Part shown: one piece after another, positions 32,013-39,684 of the stretch | Numbering within the stretch: position 1 is the stretch's first letter | Layout: each line of letters opens with the position of its first letter | Source: Catellatospora sp. IY07-71 | Lineage (GTDB): Bacteria > Actinomycetota > Actinomycetes > Mycobacteriales > Micromonosporaceae | Direction of reading: 5' to 3' | Assembly: GCF_018326265.1 (NCBI RefSeq) | Contig: NZ_AP023360.1 | Coordinates: forward strand, 7,003,001-7,067,000 | DNA length: 64,000 nucleotides | The notes under the pieces: generated by a model | Databases searched by the model: none | What the model saw: only the letters and a program-made list of their open reading frames with translations | Told to the model about the DNA's origin: nothing | Position numbers and translations under genes: made by a program

Positions 32013-33341
32013 TCACCTGCTTTCGCGGAAGGTGAGGAAGGTGTCGAGCGCGTCCAGGTCGACGACGGCGGTGGGCTGCTGCACGTCGCGTGCCAGCAGG
32101 CGGCGCAGGTCCTCCGGGCTCAGCCGCCCGCCGGACAGCCGCCGGATGCGGCCCGCGCCGGGCGCGTCGTCGAACACCAGGTACGCGCCGAGGTCGGGCA
32201 GCCGTACTACGGCGGGCAGCAGCACCGGCCCGTCGACGGCCAGCTGCGGCCCGTGGCCCCGTTCGCGCCGGCGGCGCAGCAGCCGCCGCACCCCGAAGGC
32301 GATCATGACCAGGCCGAGCACGTTGAGCACCAGCAGGCCCCACGGCCAGGCCTCGTGCACCGCACGCGCCTGCCCCAGCCCGCCCATCTCCACGGTCACC
32401 GGATAGTCCCCGATCGCCGCGAACGGGATCGGCACGGACACCTGATAGGTCCGGGTCTCGCCGGGCCGCAGCTCCCCCGTCGCCGGGCCGGGCACCGCGT
32501 CGGCCCCGTTGCCGACGCGCACGGTCAGCGGCACCCCCGACAGCGTCTGCGTCCCCGCGTTGCGCACCGTGTACACGAGCGTCCGCCGGTGCGGCGCGCC
32601 CAGCCAGGCCGCGAGCGACCCACCGCCGGTGAGCCGCGCCTCCACGACGTCGAGCCGCGCCGGGGTGCGCGCCGGGGTGGGCACCGGTCCGGTCGGGTGC
32701 CCGGAGATCTCGATGGGCGCGTCCACGTGGCCGCCGCCCCCCGTGCCGACCGCGGACACGTGCACCACGCAGGGGCAGGGCCGGGGCGGCTCGCCGACGG
32801 TCAGCGTGACGGCGAACCCGCCGTCCCTGCCCACGGCGGTGGCCAGCGCCGCCCGCATGTCGCATGAGGACGATCCGGGCAGGGCCAGCTCCCCGCAGGT
32901 GACGAGCTGCACCAGCTGTCCGGCAGGCCAGTTCGCGCCGATCACCCGCACCCGGTCGCCCGGCCGGGCCCGCGCCGCCGACAGCGTGACGCTCCACCCG
33001 TCCCTGCGCGCCGTCGCCGCCACAGGGAGCGAGGTGGCGCTCTGGGCGGTGCTCCGCTGCGGAGTCCGCAACCCCGAAGTTGCGAAGGCAACCCAGATGC
33101 TGCGGCCGCCCACGGCACTGGTGGCCCCGAGCCCGGCCGCACGAGCGCCGATGGCGGCCGGGACGGTGTGCTCGCCGGTGGTCCACAACTTCTGGGTTGT
33201 AGGTACAACCCAGAAGTTGTGGCCTGCCACGGAAGCGGCCACCCGGGGCGTTTCAGCACTCACGCCCTCAGCGGCGGCCGCGCCGGGAGCGCCCGGCAGG
33301 AGGAGCCCGGCCAGTAGCGCGGCGGCGGCGCGGCGGATCAT
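32013..33341 (-). CDS. Secreted membrane-anchored protein with neocarzinostatin-like domain and in-frame repeat insertion
   Basis: 442 residues from the ATG at 33341. Signal peptide ~1-24; then a low-complexity stretch of ~80 residues holding HNFWVVPTTQKLW, encoded by the palindrome 33183-33222. Residues ~110-200 resemble the neocarzinostatin fold (DRVRVIGANWPAGQLVQLVTC, SSCDMR, CPCVVHVSA). A CARDB-like beta domain follows (TLVYTVRNAGTQTLSGVPLTV), then one transmembrane helix (LLVLNVLGLVMIAFGV), an Arg-rich stop and a cytoplasmic tail. The overlap with the DUF916-like gene (4 bp) and the 4-bp gap to the binding protein mean these are coexpressed. Confidence 0.7.
   Translation of the reverse strand: MIRRAAAALLAGLLLPGAPGAAAAEGVSAETPRVAASVAGHNFWVVPTTQKLWTTGEHTVPAAIGARAAGLGATSAVGGRSIWVAFATSGLRTPQRSTAQSATSLPVAATARRDGWSVTLSAARARPGDRVRVIGANWPAGQLVQLVTCGELALPGSSSCDMRAALATAVGRDGGFAVTLTVGEPPRPCPCVVHVSAVGTGGGGHVDAPIEISGHPTGPVPTPARTPARLDVVEARLTGGGSLAAWLGAPHRRTLVYTVRNAGTQTLSGVPLTVRVGNGADAVPGPATGELRPGETRTYQVSVPIPFAAIGDYPVTVEMGGLGQARAVHEAWPWGLLVLNVLGLVMIAFGVRRLLRRRRERGHGPQLAVDGPVLLPAVVRLPDLGAYLVFDDAPGAGRIRRLSGGRLSPEDLRRLLARDVQQPTAVVDLDALDTFLTFRESR
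33067..33099. repeat. Secondary hairpin of in-frame repeat element, copy D
   Basis: CGCAAC (33067-33072) pairs with GTTGCG (33079-33084), followed by AAGGCAACCCAGATG. Compared with 102-134 both stem arms changed together (G-C to C-G), and the distance to the main palindrome differs by exactly three bases. Confidence 0.6.
33183..33222. repeat. Palindromic element, family 1, copy D (in frame in a CDS)
   Basis: 19-bp perfect arms around GG, left arm CCACAACTTCTGGGTTGTA. The host gene is on the minus strand, opposite to the orientation in copy A, yet the frame stays open (HNFWVVPTTQKLW). Confidence 0.88.
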
Positions 33342-34282
33342 GCCAGGCCTCGCGGGCGGGGCATGCGGGCGCGACGGCGGCGGCGCAGCAGGACGGCGGC
33401 GACGGCCAGGAGCAGCGCCAGCACGGCCAGGGCGGGCCAGACCCCGACGAGGGCCGTGGTGCTCGACGTGGCGCGGACGCCGCCCTCGGCGGTGACGGTG
33501 ACGGTGGTCGTGACGATGTCGACGGGCCAGACGCCGGCCAGCGCGGCGCGCAGCCGGGTGCGGGCGCCGGGGACCAGGTCGAGGCGCGAGCCGGGACCGG
33601 CGGCGGTGACCCGGTGTCCGAACAGGCCGGAGGCGGTCACGGCGACGTCGGGCAGCAGGTGGGTGTTGCCGGTGTTGGCCAGGTCGTAGGCGAGCTGGGC
33701 GCGGTCGGCGGTGAGTTCGGTGACGGCGAGGCCGGGCACGGTCGGGCCGCTGACGCGCAGGTAGACGCGGGCCGCGACGGCGTGGGTGACGCCGACGGCC
33801 AGGCCGCCGGAGTCGAGCTGCCCGCTGGGCGCGGCCTCGGCGGCGACCACGCCGCCGACGTGGTCGCCGGGGGTGGCGTTGGCGGGCACGGTGATGGTGA
33901 ACGGGATGTCGGCCTGCCGTTTGGCGGGCACCACCACGTCGGCCAGGCCCAGCCGGGTCCAGGCGCCGATGCCCTGCTGCCGTTCGCTTTCCGGGCGCAG
34001 GCCGAAGCCGCCGTCGCTGCTGGTGTTGAACGCGTCCGCCCCGTACAGGCGCAGGGTCATCGGTTTGTCGGTGAGGTTGGCGACGCGGACCGAGTCGATG
34101 ACGGTCTGGCCGGGTGGCGATTCGAGGAAGAAGTACTGGCGCGGGGCCGGGCCGGGGTTGGCGGGCGGGGTGGGGGTGACCGCCCAGCGGCCGTTGCCCG
34201 CCGCGTGGGCCGGCGCGGGCAGGGCCCCCGCGAGCAGCGCGGCGGCGAGGGCGACCGCGGCGGTGCGCGACCAGATGGCCAT
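33338..34282 (-). CDS. DUF916-like (WxL-interacting) surface protein
   Basis: 314 residues. Signal peptide ~1-27 (AAVALAAALLAGALPAPAHA). The N-terminal domain (FFLESPPGQTVIDSVRVANL, then PMTLRLYGADAF and IPFTITVPANATPGDHVGG) matches the DUF916/WxL-interacting family, whose members bind WxL-domain proteins and peptidoglycan. A C-terminal helix (VWPALAVLALLLAVAAVLL) plus Arg-rich tail anchors it in the membrane. The gene just upstream encodes a WxL-like protein, as expected for the pair. It overlaps the next gene by 4 bp. Confidence 0.8.
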   Translation of the reverse strand: MAIWSRTAAVALAAALLAGALPAPAHAAGNGRWAVTPTPPANPGPAPRQYFFLESPPGQTVIDSVRVANLTDKPMTLRLYGADAFNTSSDGGFGLRPESERQQGIGAWTRLGLADVVVPAKRQADIPFTITVPANATPGDHVGGVVAAEAAPSGQLDSGGLAVGVTHAVAARVYLRVSGPTVPGLAVTELTADRAQLAYDLANTGNTHLLPDVAVTASGLFGHRVTAAGPGSRLDLVPGARTRLRAALAGVWPVDIVTTTVTVTAEGGVRATSSTTALVGVWPALAVLALLLAVAAVLLRRRRRARMPRPRGLA

Positions 34283-34352
34283 CGGCCTCTCCCGGGTGGT
34301 GGGATGGGAAGGACCGGTGGGGACGGATAGCGCCCGCCCCCACCGGTTCCGG

Positions 34353-36005
34353 TCAGCTCAGCGTGATCGTGAGCGTCGCGGAGTAGGCACCGGCCGGCTG
34401 GTTCGCCGGCACGGTCAGGGCGAGCGCCGCGGAGGCGTCGAAGCTGCCGCCGGTGCCCGCCGCGTCGGCCGGGGCCGAGCACAGCGTGGCGCCGTCCACC
34501 TGGCCCGCCGTGCCCGCGGCCGCGGTGACGGCGTTGGTGGCGCCGGCCGTCGCGGTGCAGGTGGGGGTCCAGGACAGGTTCGCCTTCGGGATGGTGCCGC
34601 CGGGGGTGCCGGTGAAGTCGGTGAGCGACCCGACCAGGCTCCAGCCGAAGGTGCTGCCGCGGTGGTCCGTCACCGTGATGACCGGCAGCGAGCCGGTGCT
34701 GGTGTGGACGGTGCCGTCGAGGGTGACCCCCGACAGCGTGAGGTTGCTGCCTCCCGCACGCGACATCGCCAGGTTCCCGGCGGTGATCGTCTGCGACAGG
34801 TTGTACGTCAACGCGCAGGACCCGGTGGTGGCCGCGCCCGCCTTGGCGACGCAGGCGTCGGCCGAGGCCGTCCACGCCGCGACGGCGAACAGGGTGCCGG
34901 GCCCGATCCCCGACGACGCGCCGACGTAGGCGGTTGCGGGGTCGTTGACGGTGTAGGTGGTGCTGATCCCGCCCGCGGCCGAGGCCGTGACGCTGACCGG
35001 GCCGTCCCCGGTCGGGTTCGGCGGCGGCGGTCCGGCCAGCGCCTGGTAGCCACGGATGGCCACGGTGCTGCCCGGGTTCCAGTTGGTGCCGGTCACCGCG
35101 ACCGAGGTGCCCGCGCCGCCGCCGCCGGGGTTGATGGCGATGGTCGGCGCGCCCAGGACGGTGATCGGCGCGAGGACGGTGTTGACGCCGTCGGAGACCG
35201 CGAGACTGCGGACCCCGGTGGTGGCGTCGGCCGGCACGGTGATGGTGCCCGTGCCGGACCCGTTTGCGGCGGTGGAGCCCGTTCCGGTGCCCTCCCCCGT
35301 GCCCGCGCCCGCGGCGTCCTTGAGGGACGCGGTGAGCGTGGCGTCGGGCGCCAGCCCGGACACGCTGAACGAGATGACGTTCCCCGCTCGCGCGTGCGTG
35401 GTGACGGTCTGGCCGGACACCGCGGTCACGGTGGCCGAGCCGTCGAACACGGTGAAGGACTCCACGATGGTGCTCGCCTGCGGGGCCGCCTTGTGGTCGC
35501 GGTCCCCGGCGTTCGAGCAGTACGTGGCCGCGGTGGCGTTGGCGAACTTCACCCGCGTCACCGTGGCCGTGGCCGCGCCCGCCGCACCGGCGGTGAAGGT
35601 GCCCGTCGCCGTGATCGCGCCGAGCTTGGTGTACGGGTCCTTCGCCGTGGCCGGGTACGGCGCCAGGTTCAGCGTGACCGTGCCCGACTGGGACCCGCCG
35701 AGAGCCACCGTGACGACCACCGGGACGTCTCCGGCGGACAGCGGGGCGGGCCCGTTGTCCGGTCCGGTGGCGGCGGTGAGCGTGACCGTGACGGTCTGCC
35801 CCGGTGCCGGGGTGACCGGCGACAGGGTCAGGCCGAACGTGTCGTTCCAGGTGGTCGGCGAGGAGCCCGTACCCGTGTCGCCGAAGTAGAGCCGGCAGCC
35901 CAGCGAATTCGCTGTCGGTCCGTACGCCTGCGCCGGTGCTTGCACCAGACCCAGGGTCGCGACTACAGCGATGCTGCTGGTGACGACCGCCCACTTTCTC
36001 CGCAT
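34353..36005 (-). CDS. Secreted WxL-like surface protein
   Basis: 550 residues, ATG at 36005 after GGGAGG. Signal peptide ~1-28. Ig-like beta domains follow (SPVTPAPGQTVTVTLTAATG; APTIAINPGGGGAGTSVAVTG). The C-terminal ~190 residues resemble a WxL domain (DHRGSTFGWSLVGSLTDF and the last strand AGAYSATLTITLS). It has no membrane helix, so it is probably held on the wall by the DUF916-like protein encoded 70 bp downstream. It is the first gene of the seven-gene operon. A palindrome at 36026-36044 lies 21 bp before the start and may be its operator. Confidence 0.72.
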   Translation of the reverse strand: MRRKWAVVTSSIAVVATLGLVQAPAQAYGPTANSLGCRLYFGDTGTGSSPTTWNDTFGLTLSPVTPAPGQTVTVTLTAATGPDNGPAPLSAGDVPVVVTVALGGSQSGTVTLNLAPYPATAKDPYTKLGAITATGTFTAGAAGAATATVTRVKFANATAATYCSNAGDRDHKAAPQASTIVESFTVFDGSATVTAVSGQTVTTHARAGNVISFSVSGLAPDATLTASLKDAAGAGTGEGTGTGSTAANGSGTGTITVPADATTGVRSLAVSDGVNTVLAPITVLGAPTIAINPGGGGAGTSVAVTGTNWNPGSTVAIRGYQALAGPPPPNPTGDGPVSVTASAAGGISTTYTVNDPATAYVGASSGIGPGTLFAVAAWTASADACVAKAGAATTGSCALTYNLSQTITAGNLAMSRAGGSNLTLSGVTLDGTVHTSTGSLPVITVTDHRGSTFGWSLVGSLTDFTGTPGGTIPKANLSWTPTCTATAGATNAVTAAAGTAGQVDGATLCSAPADAAGTGGSFDASAALALTVPANQPAGAYSATLTITLS

Positions 36006-36025
36006 GGAACCTCCCTTCTCCCATC

Positions 36026-36044
36026 CGTTTCGCTAGACGAAACG
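36026..36044. promoter_or_regulatory. Palindromic operator-like site upstream of WxL-like gene
   Basis: CGTTTCG and CGAAACG (7-bp arms) around CTAGA. Half of it (GTTTCGCTAG) matches the motif at 16854 and 39050. A looser relative, CGAAACGGCGTTCCG, lies at 36178-36192 before the divergent membrane-protein gene. Confidence 0.5.
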
Positions 36045-36216
36045 ACGTTCACTTCTGCGATACGTACATGAAGTCAGCGGGATCGGCGCTTGTCAACCGT
36101 CCGTCCGGCGAACGTTGCCGAACGATGCGAACACCCCTTGCGCCACCTGGCACCGGCGGCATAGCTTTCCATCAAACGAAACGGCGTTCCGATCCTCGAA
36201 ACACCGGACGGTCATC

Positions 36217-36900
36217 ATGATCTCGACTTTGCTGGCCCTGATCGCGCTGTGCATGCTGGCGCTCGCCGCGTCGGCCGTGCGCCTGCGCCGCGCCGCGCCG
36301 CTCGGCGCCCCGCTCGTCGCGGTGATCTGCGCCGGGCTCGCCTACGACTGCGCCGCCATCGCGATCGGGCCGGCCTTCGGCTTCGGACCCGCGCTGCACG
36401 CCGTCAACGAGCCCCGCTACTGGATCCACGCGCTGCTCACGCCGCTGATGATCCTGGCCGCGATGGACCTGGCGGGTCGCGCGGGCGTCGCCTCGCTCAC
36501 CCGCCGCCCGGTCCGGATCGGACTCGCCGCGCTCACGGCGGTGCTGGTCGCGCTGGGTGTCTCCGCCGACGTCGTGCGGCTGCGCCTGGAGCCGGAGACG
36601 TACGCGGACACCCTGCGCTACGTCAACACCGCCACCGAGGGACCGCCGGTGCCCGCGATCGTCACGATCCTCGTCCTGATCGGCATCGGCGCCGCGCTCT
36701 GGCGCCGGGCGGGCGTCGCCTGGCTCTGCCTCGGCTCGGTGACCATGTTCGTCGCCGCCGCCGCGGGCTTCGCCCACTTCTGGATCGGCAACCTGGGCGA
36801 ACTCGTCCTCCAGTGCGGCATCGCGGCCACCCTCATGGCCGTCGCCACCCGCACCCCGGCCGCCGCCGTTACGCCGCAACCGGCGCCCGAGACCGCGTAG
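36217..36900 (+). CDS. Hypothetical membrane protein
   Basis: 227 residues, ATG at 36217. About seven hydrophobic helices (LLALIALCMLALAASAV; PLVAVICAGLAYDCAAIAI; LIGIGAALW; LCLGSVTMFVAAAAGFAHFWIG). Conserved-looking polar points are EPRYWIHALLTPLMILAAMD and GFAHFWIGN. The family is not recognised. Divergent from the WxL operon, with related palindromic motifs before both genes, so co-regulation is possible. Confidence 0.6.
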   Translation: MISTLLALIALCMLALAASAVRLRRAAPLGAPLVAVICAGLAYDCAAIAIGPAFGFGPALHAVNEPRYWIHALLTPLMILAAMDLAGRAGVASLTRRPVRIGLAALTAVLVALGVSADVVRLRLEPETYADTLRYVNTATEGPPVPAIVTILVLIGIGAALWRRAGVAWLCLGSVTMFVAAAAGFAHFWIGNLGELVLQCGIAATLMAVATRTPAAAVTPQPAPETA

Positions 36901-36911
36901 CCCCACCCCAT

Positions 36912-36986
36912 GATCGTTCGACTTGCCAGGCAGCTGGGCGAAAGCGCGCTCAAGATACGCCCACCTGCCAGGCAAGTCGGATGATC
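36912..36986. terminator. Long imperfect hairpin at convergent junction
   Basis: 29-nt arms (36912-36940 and 36958-36986) pair at about 25 positions with a 17-nt loop. It separates the membrane-protein gene from the convergent aroH. No T-tract. Confidence 0.65.
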
Positions 36987-37024
36987 TAGGCGCTCGCGGG
37001 GCGCGGAGGTCCGGCGGTCGCGGG

Positions 37025-37414
37025 TCAGCTCGGGTCGTCGGCCTTGGCGTAGACGTGGGTGAGGTCGCGCCGGAGCGCGGCCGCGCCGTGCAGGTAGACG
37101 TGGGTGATCTCGTCGCGGGACAGGTCGGTCTCCACGTGCGCCATCAGGCGGATCACCAGCGGCATGGCGCCCTTGATGTCCAGCTCCTGGGCGCAGATCA
37201 GCGGCACGTCGGCCATCCCCATCAGGCGGGCCGCGTACGCCGGGAACTCCGAGTGGATGTCCGGGGTCGCGGTGAAGATCGCACTCACGAAGTCCTCGTC
37301 GGCGAGGTCGTTGGCGTGCAGGACCGCCTTGACGAGCTCGGCGACCCGCTCCAGCAGATGCTCGCGCTCGTCGACCTCAAGCTGGGTGGCACCTCGTACG
37401 GCACGGATCGGCAC
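37025..37414 (-). CDS. aroH: Chorismate mutase, AroH type
   Basis: 129 residues from the GTG at 37414 (VPIRAVRGATQ). AVRGATQLEVDEREHLLERV, SAIFTATPDIHSEFPAYAAR, PLICAQELDIKGAMPLVIRL and VYLHGAAALRRDL cover the whole AroH fold, including the active-site Arg in RGAT and the Glu in QELDIKG. It converts chorismate to prephenate for Phe/Tyr synthesis. No other aromatic amino-acid genes are adjacent. The longer upstream frame has no sensible N-terminus. Confidence 0.93.
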   Translation of the reverse strand: MPIRAVRGATQLEVDEREHLLERVAELVKAVLHANDLADEDFVSAIFTATPDIHSEFPAYAARLMGMADVPLICAQELDIKGAMPLVIRLMAHVETDLSRDEITHVYLHGAAALRRDLTHVYAKADDPS

Positions 37415-37562
37415 GTGATCAGTGTAAGCCGCCGCCCGGACCCGACACGGGTGGGGCGTCCCGGCACAGCGACGGCAGCCGAGGATCCGGTGCCGCCGCA
37501 CCGGCTCGCCGGACACCGCGCCACGCTGCCCACGGCCGTGCGCGTCGCCACCGCACCGCCCA

Positions 37563-37614
37563 CATGGTCAAGCGCCCGCCATGCCGTCCAGAGCATGGCG
37601 AGCGCTTTCGACCA
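37563..37614. terminator. Imperfect hairpin downstream of MFS gene
   Basis: ATGGTCAAGCGCCCGCCATGC pairs with a gap against the stretch ending CTTTCGACCAC. It lies 6 bp after the stop of the minus-strand MFS gene and probably terminates it. The remaining 37415-37562 region shows no gene. Confidence 0.5.
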
Positions 37615-37619
37615 CGGGC

Positions 37620-39011
37620 TCAGGCAGCAGCGTCGGCCGTCGAGCCTTCGCTCAGGGCCGCCGCGGCGTCGGCGTCGTAGGTGCGCCAGGCGGCCAGCAC
37701 CACCAGGCTGCCGATCACCAGGGGCGCGATGACGACGGCGTACGCCCAGCGCAGCGAACCCGTCGCGTCCGACGCCTCGCCGATCAGCCACGGACCCAGC
37801 GCACCGCCCAGGGTGATCAGGCCCTGCAGCACCGCGAACCCGAGTCCGCGCCGGGCGGCGGGCACCACGTCGGCGTTGGCCGCGGTCAGGTTGGCGATCG
37901 CGCCCGCGAAGCCGACGTTGGCCAGCCCGAAGCACACCACCTGCGGCACGAACGGCCCGATCGACACCGCTCCGGCCAGCGCCGCCGTGCCCGCCAGCAG
38001 CGACCAGCCGCCGAACGCCACCCGCCAGCCGGCCCGCCTCCCGTGCCGGCGGTCGCCGAGCCAGCTGCCCACGCCGATGCCCGCAAGGATGCCGACCAGG
38101 CCCGCGCCCCCGCCGACGGCCGCCGCGGCGGCCTCGTCCAGGCCGTACTCCCGCTGGTAGAACGACGGCATCCAGAAGAACAGGCCGCCCAGCCCGAAGA
38201 ACAGGATGCTCAGCCCGATCACGACCGAGCGCAGCGTGCTGATCCGCCACAGCTCCCGCACCTGCGCGGTGATCGACGCCTGCACGGGCGCGGTCTGGGG
38301 CACGGCAGCAGAAGTCGAGGCGGCCGCCTCCGTGCCCGCGTACCAGGTGCTGAGCCGGTCGCCGATGCCGCGCACCGGCTCGCGCACAGTCAGCATCAGC
38401 GCCGCGATGATCGCGCCGGGCACAGCGATGAGGAAGAAGCCGGTACGCCAGCCCACGGCCTCGGCCAGCGCGCCGCCCGCGATGACGCCGATGGGCAGCC
38501 CGGCGAAGTACGCGGCGCGCTCCAGGCCGTACGCGCGGGCGCGGCTCGGGCCCGGGTAGAGGTCGCCGAGCAGGCTGGACGCGGGCGGGTTGTACAGCTG
38601 CCCGGCCGCACCGAGCAGCACCCGCACCCCGAACAGCACGGCGTACGACCCGGCCAGGCCGGTGCCGACGGTGAGCAGCGCCCAGACGGCGACGACGGCG
38701 GAGACGGTCCAGGTGCGCCGCCCGGTGTCGGCCAGCCGCCCGGCGGGCAGCAGCAGAAGCACGGCGGCGATGGCGCCCGCGGTGGCGATCGCGCCGGCCG
38801 CGCCGTCGTCGAAGCCGAACTCGCGCTGGATGGCGGGCAGCGCCCCGGCGAGCAGGTTGTACTCGATCCGGTCGACGAGCGCGACCAGCGCGATGGCCAG
38901 CGCGGGCCACCACCCGAACGGCGCGGCCCGGCCGCGGCGCACCCGCACCGGCGGCCGTCCCTCGTACGCGGTGATCTCGCGGGTCTCCTCGCTGACGGTA
39001 TCGACCGCCAT
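37620..39011 (-). CDS. MFS transporter (spinster-like)
   Basis: 463 residues with 12 predicted helices. LVDRIEYNLLAGALPAIQREF, GRLADTGRRTWTVSA (the MFS loop 2-3 motif) and LGAAGQLYNPPASSLLGDLYP resemble spinster-like members that carry lipids, bile-acid-like or aromatic acids. The region upstream (39038-39077) holds the same 28-bp motif and spaced -10 as the Dabb/tetrapyrrole operon promoter, so it is a candidate importer or exporter for that pathway. The substrate is unknown. Confidence 0.85.
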   Translation of the reverse strand: MAVDTVSEETREITAYEGRPPVRVRRGRAAPFGWWPALAIALVALVDRIEYNLLAGALPAIQREFGFDDGAAGAIATAGAIAAVLLLLPAGRLADTGRRTWTVSAVVAVWALLTVGTGLAGSYAVLFGVRVLLGAAGQLYNPPASSLLGDLYPGPSRARAYGLERAAYFAGLPIGVIAGGALAEAVGWRTGFFLIAVPGAIIAALMLTVREPVRGIGDRLSTWYAGTEAAASTSAAVPQTAPVQASITAQVRELWRISTLRSVVIGLSILFFGLGGLFFWMPSFYQREYGLDEAAAAAVGGGAGLVGILAGIGVGSWLGDRRHGRRAGWRVAFGGWSLLAGTAALAGAVSIGPFVPQVVCFGLANVGFAGAIANLTAANADVVPAARRGLGFAVLQGLITLGGALGPWLIGEASDATGSLRWAYAVVIAPLVIGSLVVLAAWRTYDADAAAALSEGSTADAAA

Positions 39012-39037
39012 GGCGCACCTCCGGGGGGTAGGGCGCC

Positions 39038-39077
39038 ATCGTAGATTCTGGAAACAGCGTTTCGCTACAGGAACCGG
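39038..39077 (-). promoter_or_regulatory. MFS promoter with motif shared with 16842-16881
   Basis: 39050-39077 contains GGAAACAGCGTTTCGCTA and GGAACCGG; it differs from 16854-16881 by two bases. On the minus strand TACGAT follows GTTTCC after six bases, the same layout as the Dabb promoter. Confidence 0.6.
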
Positions 39078-39089
39078 CCTGCGGAACGG

Positions 39090-39605
39090 TCAGGGCCGGT
39101 CGGCGGCGTCCCGGCGCGCGGCCTCACGCTCGGCGACGACCGCGCCGGTCATCCGGCGGATCACCTCGGCCGCGATCAGCAGGTCCTCGGTGGACAGATC
39201 CGCCACCGCCTCGGCCATCCGCCGGCCGAGGGGCTGGAAGAACCCGCGGGCCATCGCCAGCGCGGCCGGCCGCATGGCGAGGGTGACGCGGCGGCGGTCG
39301 CGCGGGTCGCGGGTGCGCTCGACGTGCCCGGCCGCCTCCAGCCGGTCGATGAGCGAGGTGGTGGCAGGGGCACCCAGGCCGAGCTTGCCCGCCAGCTCTC
39401 CGGCGGTCAGCGGGCGGTCGGCCTCGGCGGTGACGGCGATCCACATGATCGCGTTGAGGTCGCTGCGCCCGAGGCCGTGGGAGCGCGCGAAGGCGTCGAC
39501 GAACACGTCGTTCTCGACCGTGTTGGTCTGCAGCGCCCGCCTGACCTGGTCCAGCGCGTCCGTTCGGCGCGGAGGCCCCCCTCGCGTCTCCATGGCGCTG
39601 ATCAT
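39090..39605 (-). CDS. MarR family transcriptional regulator
   Basis: 171 residues. The winged helix (LNAIMWIAVTAEADRPLTAG, ELAGKLGLGAPATTSLIDRL, HVERTRDPRDRRRVTLAM) is typical of MarR repressors; flanking helices form the dimer. An alternative ATG is at 39593. It is divergent from the MMPL transporter, and a perfect 13-bp inverted repeat lies between the two genes, so it most likely represses both and responds to a ligand exported by the pump. Confidence 0.9.
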   Translation of the reverse strand: MISAMETRGGPPRRTDALDQVRRALQTNTVENDVFVDAFARSHGLGRSDLNAIMWIAVTAEADRPLTAGELAGKLGLGAPATTSLIDRLEAAGHVERTRDPRDRRRVTLAMRPAALAMARGFFQPLGRRMAEAVADLSTEDLLIAAEVIRRMTGAVVAEREAARRDAADRP

Positions 39606-39612
39606 ATATCAT

Positions 39613-39641
39613 TTCGATCGTCGAACTTTTCGACGATCGAA
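39613..39641. promoter_or_regulatory. Predicted MarR operator
   Basis: TTCGATCGTCGAA and TTCGACGATCGAA are exact reverse complements separated by CTT. The site sits between the divergent marR-like and MMPL genes. Confidence 0.75.
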
Positions 39642-39684
39642 CAACTGCGGGCGTTGCCCGCCTCACGTCAGGAGTCGCCCCACC

